DNA from: Ferruginibacter sp.
GTDB taxonomy: Bacteria > Bacteroidota > Bacteroidia > Chitinophagales > Chitinophagaceae
Assembly (NCBI GenBank): GCA_025351645.1
Contig: JANXVN010000157.1
Coordinates: 1 to 40,511 of the forward strand
Length of the DNA: 40,511 nt
Direction: 5' to 3'
Position numbers and translations under genes: made by a program. Positions within the stretch are counted from its first letter, which is position 1. Each line of letters starts with the position of its first letter. Under the pieces are notes generated by a model that had not been told where the DNA came from, searched no databases, and worked only from the letters and a program-made list of their open reading frames with translations. Below are positions 16,962 through 24,720 of the stretch, piece after piece.

Positions 16962-18230
16962 TTATTTCGATTTTACATTGATAGCAACCCTGCGGTTCAT
17001 CGCTTTTCCTTCAGCAGTGGCATTATCGCCAATAGGAAATGCTGGCCCATATCCCTTAGCCCCACTAATGGCATTGGCAGATGCACCTAGTTTTTTTAAC
17101 TCCAACAAAACCGCATCGGAACGTTTTTGCGATAAAGAAATATTGGATGCAGCATCGCCGGTATTATCGGTGTAGCCACCTAATTTAAACTGCGCCTTAG
17201 GAAATCCTTTGCTGATGGCTACCATATTTTTTAATTGGCTGGCAGATATGGAGTCTATCTGAGTACCGCCTGTTTTAAACCGCACATTTGTAAATTCGAA
17301 CCAATTGCCTTTTACGGTATCAATCTTTGAAGTGCTATCAGCCAAAAATTTGTATAACTTATTTTCGGTACTATTTTCGCCTACGGCAAGGGTGCCGGCG
17401 CCGTTTGGCAAGTCGATAGTAACCATTTTGCCAAGGTTGTAAATATAGTTGCCGCTTGTATCTACACGGCTTGCTGCTACAGTTGCAATGGCTGCTTTTT
17501 CTGTTGGCGCAGGCGCTATAGTGCTTGCTGTTTTTGTAGTAGCATCATCATGGTTGCCCATTAAATACCAGGCGCCTGCAGCTACCAAAACCAGTAACAA
17601 TAAAGGCAATAATAACTTTAGCCCATTTCCATCTTCTTGTGCAAGTTCTTCAACATGGTGTATTGGCGCAGCAGTAATGGTTTTAGCTGGCGGTATAGCT
17701 GGCCCAAAAATACTGCCCAGGCTTAAGCCTGCCGGTATAGAAGCGCTGATGTTATCTTTTTGATTGCTCAGCATATTGGCAATACCGTTGGCATTTAAAT
17801 TATTAGTACTCGCATTCTTACCTAAAAAAGCTAATACAACAGGTGTTGCCATACATAATAAACTACTTGCAGAAGTAGTTTTTACCCCTGAAAAATTAGA
17901 TAGTAAGCCAGCTATAGCGCTAACCTTACTATCAAAAATATTGTTTACCAAACCAGCGCCCTTGTTTAAAAGGCTTTCACTATTGTTATCAAAAAAATTA
18001 TGCAGCGTATCCAAAATGCCCGCCTGGTGCTGCTCTGTTGCCATGTTTGCAACAGCCGCTGCCCCTTCGTGGGTAGCAGACCTATCTATTAAGCCCCCCA
18101 GCACTACGGGTATTACACCGCTTAAAGCTTTGCTGATGCCTGTTTCGCTTTCACCAAAAAAAGCACTTGCCTTGGTAATTAAATCTTTACTGATAAGGCT
18201 TTTTGTTGCCTCTGCTAAATTGAATGACAT
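16962..18230 (-). CDS. DUF937 domain fused to an OmpA-like peptidoglycan-binding domain
   Basis: Protein of 422 aa. Residues 1-170 are a DUF937 domain: two helical halves with GISKALSGVIPVVLGGLIDR and SSLLCMATPVVLAFLGK. A single membrane helix follows at about 205-225 (LKLLLPLLLLVLVAAGAWYL), with an A/T-rich linker. Residues 310-422 are an OmpA-C domain: VRFKTGGTQIDSIS, FKLGGYTDNTGDAASNISLS, QKRSDAVLLELKKLG and NRRVAINV. The layout places DUF937 in the cytoplasm and the OmpA domain in the periplasm, where it can bind peptidoglycan. It lacks a cleavable signal peptide. It is monocistronic. Confidence 0.9.
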   Translation of the reverse strand: MSFNLAEATKSLISKDLITKASAFFGESETGISKALSGVIPVVLGGLIDRSATHEGAAAVANMATEQHQAGILDTLHNFFDNNSESLLNKGAGLVNNIFDSKVSAIAGLLSNFSGVKTTSASSLLCMATPVVLAFLGKNASTNNLNANGIANMLSNQKDNISASIPAGLSLGSIFGPAIPPAKTITAAPIHHVEELAQEDGNGLKLLLPLLLLVLVAAGAWYLMGNHDDATTKTASTIAPAPTEKAAIATVAASRVDTSGNYIYNLGKMVTIDLPNGAGTLAVGENSTENKLYKFLADSTSKIDTVKGNWFEFTNVRFKTGGTQIDSISASQLKNMVAISKGFPKAQFKLGGYTDNTGDAASNISLSQKRSDAVLLELKKLGASANAISGAKGYGPAFPIGDNATAEGKAMNRRVAINVKSK

Positions 18231-18415
18231 ACTATGTTGATTTATTTTATAAAAAAATTACCCCAACGCAAAACGCTTAAAGTTGTACAAGGTTAAAATT
18301 TTTAGCCAACAAAACAAGTATTCTGTATATTTATTACTGAAGCAGCGGTATAACCTTTTACAACACCATTTCACCATTAATAAAAAACTACCGATAGCGG
18401 CCATGTTGTTATTTG

Positions 18416-18423
18416 TAAGTTTG
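18416..18423 (+). promoter_or_regulatory. -7 box of the LytS-type kinase gene
   Basis: TAAGTTTG is an exact TAnnTTTG match ending 7 nt before the ATG at 18431. No good TTTG partner is seen 19-21 nt upstream. It implies a very short or absent leader. Confidence 0.45.
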
Positions 18424-18430
18424 TATACTT

Positions 18431-19486
18431 ATGCTTATTCTTAATAAAATATCAAGGTACTGGCTTTGCCAGTTTATAGGATGGGGGTCTAGCATGGCCA
18501 TTTCTATTTTTTATTACCTCACATTGTCGGTACGCACAATTGACCACTTTTTTTTGATGGTAGTGCTAAGTGTGTTGCTGGGTATTATTATTACCCATTT
18601 AATGCGGATAATTATTATGGAGTATAAGGTGCTGGAAAAACCTATTGAGCCCCAGATTATTTATTTTGTTGCACTCACGCTTCTATTTTCGGTAGTATAT
18701 GCTTTTGCAGATGTATCGCTTGAAAAATTGTTTGGGCTGCGGGATACCGGCGGCATAAAAATTTCGCTGGCCAACGAAATTACCCGTACCGCCATTAGCA
18801 ACTTCTTTTTACTATTTATCTGGAACCTTATTTACTATACTTACCATTACGTAGAGCGCAACAGGCGGCAGGTAGTGGATACATTGAAACTACAATCCGT
18901 TGTAAAAGAACTGGAATTAAAAACCATTAAATCGCACATCAACCCACATTTTATTTTTAATGCATTAAATAGCATAAGGGCAATGGTAGATGAAAACCCT
19001 ACCCGTGCACGTACGGCCATTACAGAATTGAGCAATATCTTGCGCAGCAGCATGCAGGCAGAAAAACTGGAAACCGTACCGCTGGAAAGAGAACTGAATA
19101 TCGTTAAAGATTACCTTGCTTTAGAAAAAATGCGTTTTGAAGAAAGGCTGATAATAGAAATGGATATTGATGAAGATACATTAGGGCAGCCGGTACCGCC
19201 AATGATGCTGCAGACGTTGGTTGAAAATGCCATCAAGCATGGCATTAGTAAAATGATACATGGAGGTATTGTAAAAGTAACTTCCTGCTTTGTAAATAAC
19301 CATCACGAACTGATAGTACAAAACAGCGGGCAGTTGGATAGTTATATAAATGAAGATGGGTTTGGCGTAAAAAGCACCCAGTACCGGCTAAATTTATTGT
19401 ACCAGGGCAAAGCAACTTTTGAAATTAAAAATGTAAATGTAGATATGGTAGAATCCAGGATAACGATGCCTGTGGCTGCTATTTAA
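18431..19486 (+). CDS. LytS/YehU-type sensor histidine kinase
   Basis: Membrane kinase of 351 aa. Four membrane segments lie at about 9-29, 38-60, 75-95 and 118-136, with no extracellular sensor domain of any size. The His_kinase (PF06580) block carries KSHINPHFIFNALNSIRAMV; His173 in NPHF is the conserved His. The ATPase part has MLQTLVENAIKHGISKM (N box) and NEDGFGVKSTQYRLNLLY (G box). It should phosphorylate the LytTR regulator encoded 17 bases downstream. Kinases of this family with only four short helices probably sense membrane state or a small ligand; the signal is not evident. Confidence 0.93.
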   Translation: MLILNKISRYWLCQFIGWGSSMAISIFYYLTLSVRTIDHFFLMVVLSVLLGIIITHLMRIIIMEYKVLEKPIEPQIIYFVALTLLFSVVYAFADVSLEKLFGLRDTGGIKISLANEITRTAISNFFLLFIWNLIYYTYHYVERNRRQVVDTLKLQSVVKELELKTIKSHINPHFIFNALNSIRAMVDENPTRARTAITELSNILRSSMQAEKLETVPLERELNIVKDYLALEKMRFEERLIIEMDIDEDTLGQPVPPMMLQTLVENAIKHGISKMIHGGIVKVTSCFVNNHHELIVQNSGQLDSYINEDGFGVKSTQYRLNLLYQGKATFEIKNVNVDMVESRITMPVAAI

Positions 19487-19503
19487 AAACCAAAAAATAT
19501 ATT

Positions 19504-20232
19504 ATGCATAGAGCAATTATAATTGATGATGAAAGGCTTGCCAGGAATGAGCTTAGGAAATTATTGCTGGATTTTCCGGAGGTGGAAGTAATTGATGAAG
19601 CTGCCAATGCTGCCGAAGGCATTGAGAAAATTGATGCGTTAAGCCCCGACCTTATTTTTTTAGACATACAGATGCCAGGCAAAACTGGTTTTGATATGCT
19701 TATGGAGCTGGATAAAGCACCGCATGTAATTTTTACCACCGCCTACGATGAGTACGCCCTTAAAGCATTTGATGTAAACGCCCTTGATTATTTAATGAAG
19801 CCGATTGAACCAAAAAGGCTGGCAGATGCAATACAAAAATTGCAGCAGGCAGAAGAAAAAGAATTAGCCGCACAGCAGGCTTTTAACCGCGGCATGCTTA
19901 CAGAAAGCGACCAGGTTTTTGTAAAAGATGGCGAGCGGTGCTGGTTTGTAAAATTATCGGAAGTGCGGTTGTTTGAAAGCGTTGGCAACTATGCTAAAGT
20001 ATTCTTCGCAGGCAATAAGCCTTTGATATTAAAATCGCTAAATGCTTTGGAAGAAAGGCTTGATGAAAAAACCTTTTTCAGGGCCAACCGTAAGCATATA
20101 GTAAACCTGCGGATGATTGAAAAGATTGAACCTTATTTTAACGGGGGCCTATTACTGGAATTGCAAGGCGGCGAAAAAGTAGAAGTTAGCCGCAGGCAGG
20201 CAGTAAAGTTTAAAGAGATGATGAGTTTGTAA
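19504..20232 (+). CDS. LytTR-family response regulator
   Basis: Protein of 242 aa. Receiver domain at 1-120 with acidic pair Asp8-Asp9, phosphoacceptor Asp54 in LIFLDIQMPG, Thr in VIFTTAYDEYALKAF and Lys in LDYLMKPI. The LytTR DNA-binding domain spans about 140-240: RCWFVKLSEVRLFESVGNYA, FFRANRKHIVNLRMIEKIEP and KVEVSRRQAVKFKEMM. It pairs with the LytS-type kinase immediately upstream; both lie in one operon. Target genes are not evident, but members often control their own or neighbouring transport genes. Confidence 0.95.
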   Translation: MHRAIIIDDERLARNELRKLLLDFPEVEVIDEAANAAEGIEKIDALSPDLIFLDIQMPGKTGFDMLMELDKAPHVIFTTAYDEYALKAFDVNALDYLMKPIEPKRLADAIQKLQQAEEKELAAQQAFNRGMLTESDQVFVKDGERCWFVKLSEVRLFESVGNYAKVFFAGNKPLILKSLNALEERLDEKTFFRANRKHIVNLRMIEKIEPYFNGGLLLELQGGEKVEVSRRQAVKFKEMMSL

Positions 20233-20296
20233 GTTAAATAAAAGGTGCGATTGGGCATTTTACGTTCAACAGTATTTTTAATATAGTAGAGGCAAT

Positions 20297-20379
20297 TCCG
20301 TTAAGTTAAGACCTTTTCTCTTCTTTGGAGAGGGTTTGGGTGAGGTAAAGACAATCATTTAAATCCTTAACTTATCGGG
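20297..20379. repeat. MITE-like element with CGTTAAGTTAAG ends, copy 2
   Basis: Left end CCGTTAAGTTAAG (20298-20310) and right end CCTTAACTTATCGG (20365-20378) are inverted, with one base altered on the right. The interior carries CTTCTTTGGAGAGGGTTTGG then GTGAGGTAAA, shared with the copy at 40.4 kb. There is no open reading frame, so any movement would need a transposase elsewhere. It lies between the convergent LytTR regulator and pcrB genes, where it could also act as a transcript end. Confidence 0.75.
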
Positions 20380-20411
20380 CATTGATAGTTGAGGCTTAAA
20401 TAGATTAAGCG

Positions 20412-21167
20412 TTAAATTTTTACCGCAATGCTATGCACCGCAGCCGCCATTTCTTTAATAAGCGCCGTATCTTTTTCAATGGCGTTGCCAACTACAATAA
20501 CATCTGCGCCGGCTTTGCAGTTTAAATAAGCTTTTTCCGGGTCTGTTATGCCGCCACCAACAATTAATGGTACTTCAATACATTGTGCTACCTTTTCTAT
20601 CATGCTTTCGCTAATGGGGCGTTTGGCGCCGCTTCCGGCATCCATATATATCAGGCCCATGCCTAACATTTCGCCAGCCATGGCGGTACACATGGCAATT
20701 TCATTTTTATCCGCAGGCAAAGGGCTTGTATTGCTAATGTAAGAAACTGTGGTTGGCGCACCGCCATCTACCACCATATAACCAGTAGGCATAATTTCCA
20801 GCCCGCTTTTTTTTACAAAAGGGGCCGATACTACATGCTGGCCAATCAACAGCTCTGGGTTGCGCCCGCTTATTACAGATAGGTACAGCAATGCATCTGC
20901 ATATTTGCTTACCTGCGAAGGGCTACCGGGAAATAATATAGTGGGGATGGTGCAATTTTTTCTGATAAGCTGAAGGCATTCATCCAGGTAATTTGAAATC
21001 ACCAGGCTTCCGCCAACTAAAAAGTAATCTACTTTAGCGCTTACAGAAAGTGCTATCAATTGTTCTAAACTATCATCATCAACCTTATCCGGGTCAATTA
21101 ATACGGCAAAAGATTTTTTGCCTTGCAGCTTTCGCTCGGTTATTGAATGGTAGATACGTTTTAACAT
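20412..21167 (-). CDS. pcrB: Heptaprenyl/geranylgeranylglyceryl phosphate synthase, PcrB family
   Basis: TIM-barrel prenyltransferase of 251 aa that joins a polyprenyl diphosphate to sn-glycerol-1-phosphate, the first step of archaeal-type ether lipids. Key blocks: FAVLIDPDKVDDDSL, VDYFLVGGSLVISNYLD, ILFPGSPSQVSKYADALLYL, SVISGRNPELLIGQHV, MPTGYMVVDGG, and the phosphate site VPLIVGGGITDPEKA with ADVIVVGNAIE. Group II GGGPS proteins of this kind are known from Bacteroidota. I chose ATG 21167 because a TTG at 21191 lies inside an exact -7 box (TACATTTG), so it cannot be translated from that promoter. No further ether-lipid genes are visible here. It diverges from arfB. Confidence 0.92.
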   Translation of the reverse strand: MLKRIYHSITERKLQGKKSFAVLIDPDKVDDDSLEQLIALSVSAKVDYFLVGGSLVISNYLDECLQLIRKNCTIPTILFPGSPSQVSKYADALLYLSVISGRNPELLIGQHVVSAPFVKKSGLEIMPTGYMVVDGGAPTTVSYISNTSPLPADKNEIAMCTAMAGEMLGMGLIYMDAGSGAKRPISESMIEKVAQCIEVPLIVGGGITDPEKAYLNCKAGADVIVVGNAIEKDTALIKEMAAAVHSIAVKI

Positions 21168-21188
21168 CAACTCTTTATTCGTTACTTG

Positions 21189-21220
21189 CAAATGTAATTT
21201 TTTTTACGGATTATAATAAA
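21189..21220 (-). promoter_or_regulatory. Promoter of pcrB
   Basis: On the minus strand TTTA (21220-21217), 20 nt, then TACATTTG (21196-21189), an exact -7 match. ATG at 21167 follows after 21 nt. It rules out the upstream TTG start. Confidence 0.55.
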
Positions 21221-21237
21221 GATACCAAAATGAACGG

Positions 21238-21270
21238 TTTGGCAACACATTTATAAATATCGTAAATTTG
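21238..21270 (+). promoter_or_regulatory. Promoter of the arfB-mbnP-mbnH operon
   Basis: TTTG (21238-21241), 21 nt, then TAAATTTG (21263-21270): both boxes match the Bacteroidota consensus exactly. The ATG at 21274 comes 3 nt after the -7 box, so the mRNA should begin at or next to the start codon. Confidence 0.65.
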
Positions 21271-21273
21271 AAT

Positions 21274-21672
21274 ATGGATATTGTGGCAGAGATAAAATTT
21301 AAGACAGCCCGCAGTGGTGGCAAAGGAGGCCAAAATGTTAACAAGGTAGAAACCATGGTGGAAGGCTATTGGAACGTTGCCAGTACCGGTTTGCTTACAG
21401 AAGAAGAAAAAAGCCTTGTAGCCGATAAATTAAAAAATAAGATAAACGCAGATGGTTTTTTGCTGGTAAAAAGCCAGGAAGAACGCAGCCAGTTAGGCAA
21501 TAAATTGTTAGTGGTTGAAAAAATGAACGTGCTGGTAACTAAGGCGCTGATAGTGCCTAAACAGAGAAAACCTACCCGGGTTAGCAAGGGCGCCAAAGAA
21601 AAACGAATTAACACCAAAAAGAAAACCGGCGAAATAAAGCAGGGCAGGATGAAAGTTAAACACGATTTATGA
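21274..21672 (+). CDS. arfB: Peptidyl-tRNA hydrolase ArfB (YaeJ family), ribosome rescue
   Basis: Protein of 132 aa. The GGQ loop reads ARSGGKGGQNVNKVETMV (Gly18, Gly19, Gln20), which is the class-I release factor motif that cleaves peptidyl-tRNA in stalled ribosomes. The C-terminal 45 residues are strongly basic (KQRKPTRVSKGAKEKRINTK, then KKTGEIKQGRMKVK) as in ArfB, where this tail enters the empty mRNA channel. No codon-recognition domain is present, which separates it from RF1/RF2. A TTG at 21268 overlaps the -7 box and is rejected as start; ATG 21274 is used. The stop overlaps the start of mbnP by 4 nt, so the genes are translationally coupled. Confidence 0.92.
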   Translation: MDIVAEIKFKTARSGGKGGQNVNKVETMVEGYWNVASTGLLTEEEKSLVADKLKNKINADGFLLVKSQEERSQLGNKLLVVEKMNVLVTKALIVPKQRKPTRVSKGAKEKRINTKKKTGEIKQGRMKVKHDL

Positions 21673-22415
21673 TGATGGCCAGGTGCAGTTTATTATTTTT
21701 ATTGATGCAGCTATTTATATCAGCCGCCATTGAGCAAACGCCAGTTGCTAATTTAAAGGTAACATTTGTAAATACTGTTAACAAAGTGCCCCTGGTTTTA
21801 GATAGCGTTGCCTATACAAATTGCTGGGATGAAACCTACACCATCAGTAAATTAAAATACTATATCAGCAATGTGCAGCTGCAGATGGCCGATAAAAAAA
21901 TCAGTAAAGAAAACGAAAGCTATCATCTTATAAATGAAGAAGATACGGCCACTAAAAGTTTTTCTTTTTCAATGCCCGCTGGCAAGTATAGTTCATTTTC
22001 TTTTTTAATTGGTGTAGATAGCTTAAAAAATGTAAGCGGTGCCCAAACTGATGCGCTTGACCCTTTAAACGGCATGTTCTGGACCTGGAACAATGGCTAT
22101 ATCATGTTTAAGCTAGAGGGTAATTCGCCGCAAAGCACGGTTGTAAACAATAAGGTAGAATACCATATCGGTGGGTTTGCCGGGGTTAATAATTCACTGC
22201 GCAGGGTTACTATAAATTTTGATGCGCCTCTTATCTTATTAAAAAAAGAAAATACAGAAATATTTATACAGGCAGATATTGGCAAGCTATGGAATGCAAG
22301 GCATAACCTGAAAATTATAGAAACACCGGTATTTATGACGCCGGGTACAATGTCGGCTGCTATCGCAGATAATTATGCCGCTTGTTTTGAATTGATAAAA
22401 ATTGTGCAGCAGTAA
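21669..22415 (+). CDS. MbnP-family copper-binding protein
   Basis: Secreted protein of 248 aa. The signal peptide lies within MMMARCSLLFLLMQLFISAA. It carries the family blocks VANLKVTFVNTVNKVPLVLD, KLKYYISNVQLQMADKK, SYHLINEEDTATKSFSFSMP, GVDSLKNVSGAQTDALDP, NGMFWTWNNGYIMFKLEG (Trp138, Trp140) and EYHIGGF (His166). MbnP proteins bind copper, and in Methylosinus a Trp of MbnP is oxidised to kynurenine by the partner MbnH; I cannot tell which Trp would be modified here (Trp53, Trp138, Trp140 and Trp208 are candidates). The next gene, 17 bases downstream, is the MbnH-like dihaem protein. The ATGA overlap with arfB implies co-translation. Confidence 0.87.
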   Translation: MMMARCSLLFLLMQLFISAAIEQTPVANLKVTFVNTVNKVPLVLDSVAYTNCWDETYTISKLKYYISNVQLQMADKKISKENESYHLINEEDTATKSFSFSMPAGKYSSFSFLIGVDSLKNVSGAQTDALDPLNGMFWTWNNGYIMFKLEGNSPQSTVVNNKVEYHIGGFAGVNNSLRRVTINFDAPLILLKKENTEIFIQADIGKLWNARHNLKIIETPVFMTPGTMSAAIADNYAACFELIKIVQQ

Positions 22416-22432
22416 ATCCGATTATCATCAGC

Positions 22433-23464
22433 TTGAAAATAAAAATTACTATATTATTGTTATTGGTTGTTATGATTGGCACTGCTTTTATGCGCCCTCC
22501 AACACACAAACTAACTTACTTAAAGTTGGTAATGCCCAAAGGCTGGCCAGTGCCGCCCACTAATATTTTTGCTAATAATCCGCTTACAGAAGAAGGCTTT
22601 CAAATAGGGAGGAAATTATTTTATGACGCCAGGCTTAGTAAAGACAGCAACTTTTCCTGCGCCAGCTGCCACCAGCAATTTGCCGCTTTTTCTACATTCG
22701 ACCATGATTTTAGCCATGGCTTTAACAACAGCTTTACTACCCGGAACGCACCTGGGCTTTTTAATATTGCCTGGCAAAAAGAGCTGCATTGGGATGGCGG
22801 CATCAACCATATAGAAGTGCAGCCGTTATCGCCCTTAACCGCTACAAATGAAATGGCCGAAACGCTGGAAAATGTACTAAAAAAATTAAAGGGAGATACA
22901 AGCTATGTCCGCCTTTTTAAAATTGCTTTTGCAGATGCCACCATTAACAGCCAGCATTTATTGAAGGCGCTGGCACAATTTACGGGCAGCATACAATCTT
23001 ACAACACTAAATACGATAAAGTAAAACGTGGCGAAGATAGTTTTACTGTAAGCGAAAAATTAGGCTACACAGTTTTTTTAACCAATTGTAACAGTTGCCA
23101 TAAAGAACCATTATTTACCGATAATTCTTTTCGCAACAACGGCATTGGGGCAAATGATAAATTGAAAGATAAAGGCAGGATGGCCATTACCGGCAACCCG
23201 GCAGACTCGTTAAAATTTAAAGTGCCTAGCCTGCGGAACGTTACGCTTACAGGCCCGTACATGCACGATGGGCGTATGTATAGCCTTAATAAAGTTATTG
23301 AGCATTACCGCACCGGCATAAATAGTAGCCAGCCTACGCTTGATACGCTACTAAGAAAAAAGATAGTAATGACCAACCAGCAAAAGGCAGACCTATTATC
23401 TTTTTTAATGGCTTTAAAGGATGCCACTATGATAAGCGATCCCAGGTTTAAACAACCCGATTAA
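22433..23464 (+). CDS. MbnH-like dihaem cytochrome c peroxidase family protein
   Basis: Protein of 343 aa with two CxxCH haem sites: Cys76/Cys79/His80 in FSCASCHQQF and Cys219/Cys222/His223 in NCNSCHKEP. The N-terminus MKIKITILLLLVVMIGTAFM is a signal peptide, so it works in the periplasm. Other family features are RKLFYDARLSKD, RNAPGLFNIAWQKELHWDGG and NVTLTGPYMHDGRMYSLNKV, the last supplying axial-ligand candidates. MbnH is a MauG/BthA-like member that uses peroxide chemistry to modify a Trp of MbnP. The start is TTG (22433); no ATG precedes the signal peptide in frame, and the first in-frame ATG is at codon 14, inside it. The gene closes the operon and ends 3 bases before a convergent gene. 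Confidence 0.9.
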   Translation: MKIKITILLLLVVMIGTAFMRPPTHKLTYLKLVMPKGWPVPPTNIFANNPLTEEGFQIGRKLFYDARLSKDSNFSCASCHQQFAAFSTFDHDFSHGFNNSFTTRNAPGLFNIAWQKELHWDGGINHIEVQPLSPLTATNEMAETLENVLKKLKGDTSYVRLFKIAFADATINSQHLLKALAQFTGSIQSYNTKYDKVKRGEDSFTVSEKLGYTVFLTNCNSCHKEPLFTDNSFRNNGIGANDKLKDKGRMAITGNPADSLKFKVPSLRNVTLTGPYMHDGRMYSLNKVIEHYRTGINSSQPTLDTLLRKKIVMTNQQKADLLSFLMALKDATMISDPRFKQPD

Positions 23465-23467
23465 TGG

Positions 23468-23791
23468 CTAGGGCTTTCCCTTGCACCAACGGTAAATAAA
23501 CCATACAAAAGAAAGAAGTGCAGGTAGGTTTAAAAGCGAAGGCAGGCATTTTAAAAGAGTACCCATAGTTATGCTCCTATCAGCAACTGCTTTATCTATA
23601 AAAATGTTATTGAGTGCAAAGGCAAATAGGGCAGCCGTCCAGCATAATAATAAAACCGGAAATAGCACCCCTGCTTCTACTTGTGCCTTGCCCCATACAA
23701 ATACGCTGTAAGGGTTTGGCAGCAGGCAAATAATGCCTAATAAACAGCAAGATAAAATACTAAGCCACAAAGAATACGTCCAAAGTTTCAT
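23468..23791 (-). CDS. Small membrane protein, unknown function
   Basis: Protein of 107 aa with about three membrane segments at 5-24 (YSLWLSILSCCLLGIICLL), 38-60 (AGVLFPVLLLCWTAALFAFA) and 83-102 (LPSLLNLPALLSFVWFIYRW), and a basic tail. No family recognised. Codon use and composition agree with the neighbours. It starts 28 bases after the terminator of the upstream gene; a 7-of-8 -7 box (TGGCTTTG) lies 7 nt before the ATG. Its stop is 3 bases from that of the dihaem protein gene, so it could be expressed on its own. Confidence 0.65.
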   Translation of the reverse strand: MKLWTYSLWLSILSCCLLGIICLLPNPYSVFVWGKAQVEAGVLFPVLLLCWTAALFAFALNNIFIDKAVADRSITMGTLLKCLPSLLNLPALLSFVWFIYRWCKGKP

Positions 23792-23818
23792 ATAGCTACA
23801 AAGCCAGTTTTAATAAGT

Positions 23819-23847
23819 AAAAAAAGCCTGCAACTTGTATTGCAGGC
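23819..23847 (-). terminator. Terminator of the coiled-coil protein gene
   Basis: GCCTGCAA (23826-23833) pairs with TTGCAGGC (23840-23847); on the minus strand the stem is followed by seven T residues. It lies 24 bases after the stop of the gene at 23871. Confidence 0.85.
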
Positions 23848-23870
23848 TTATAAACGAATTGCAAAAAAGA

Positions 23871-24518
23871 TTATTGTTTGCGTTTTCCCATCAGCGTCTG
23901 CAAAATTTGCTGTTCTTTATCGGCAGCTATTTTCTGGCTTTCCTGGTCTTTTAAATTGTTGGATATTTCATTTTCAAGCTTCGCTTTTTTCTTCTGCAGG
24001 CTTTGCCCATCATCTATAATGCCCGCCAATTTTTTAGAAGATTTTTTTGCCAATCCATCCTGGTCGGCTATTTGTTGCTCTAAATCGTAAGCGGCAACTT
24101 TTGCTGTAAGGCTATCAAGGTAATTTTTGGCATTGGTTATAACCTGGCTATTAGTAGTATCGCCAATAAATTTTTCGTAGCCATTAGATATCATCAGCGT
24201 TACTGTAGTAGCATCTTTTTCTTTTTTGCTTTTACGGTCGGTCTTAAAATAAAGGTCATAACTATCAGGCCCTAAGGCAGGCAGGTGCACGCCTTTATAC
24301 GTTACATAACCTTTTGTATCCTTGCCTCGATAACCCAATTTTTGCAGCTGGTCTTCAATAGCTTTGTTCACCGTTTTTTCTGTAAAAGGAATATCCGCCG
24401 CAACAGCGGGCTGGTTGGTTTTTTGGTATTCGGCCGTTGCCAAACGTGCTTGTGCAAAACTGGTTGAACAGCTTACTGCTGCCACAATCAGTAGCATCAT
24501 GTTTTTTATTGTTTTCAT
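23871..24518 (-). CDS. Secreted coiled-coil protein, unknown function
   Basis: Protein of 215 aa from ATG 24518, which gives the signal peptide MKTIKNMMLLIVAAVSCSTS (cleaved near SFAQA). An upstream in-frame ATG at 24578 adds 20 residues before the signal and is not favoured. Residues 30-130 are a small mixed domain containing VTYKGVHLPALGPDSYDLYF. Residues 145-205 are strongly helical and charged (AAYDLEQQIADQDGLAKKSS, KKKAKLENEISNNLKDQESQ), a likely coiled coil. I do not recognise a family. It ends in a clear terminator and is probably periplasmic. Confidence 0.72.
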   Translation of the reverse strand: MKTIKNMMLLIVAAVSCSTSFAQARLATAEYQKTNQPAVAADIPFTEKTVNKAIEDQLQKLGYRGKDTKGYVTYKGVHLPALGPDSYDLYFKTDRKSKKEKDATTVTLMISNGYEKFIGDTTNSQVITNAKNYLDSLTAKVAAYDLEQQIADQDGLAKKSSKKLAGIIDDGQSLQKKKAKLENEISNNLKDQESQKIAADKEQQILQTLMGKRKQ

Positions 24519-24694
24519 ATACAGGTTAGTTTTTAGTAAGCTAAAATAGCATAAAAATTTTACATCTATTATCAGCACAGCTGTAAAACATAAAATAATG
24601 ATAATACAGCTTGTATGTACTAAACCAATAACGAAGTTTTAATTTTTGAAAAAATCTAAAAAGCACAATAGGAGCATATTAAAATTTATACAAG

Positions 24695-24702
24695 TAAATT
24701 TG
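24695..24702 (+). promoter_or_regulatory. -7 box upstream of the flippase gene
   Basis: TAAATTTG, exact TAnnTTTG match, 18 nt before TTG 24721. It lies inside the longer reading that would begin at TTG 24646, and so argues for the later start. Confidence 0.4.
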
Positions 24703-24720
24703 TGGCTAAACAGTTTCTAC

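Noticed and set aside
20412-21167. pcrB as a recent transfer from archaea
   Set aside because: Base composition and codon use look like the neighbours, and this enzyme group is already known in Bacteroidota.
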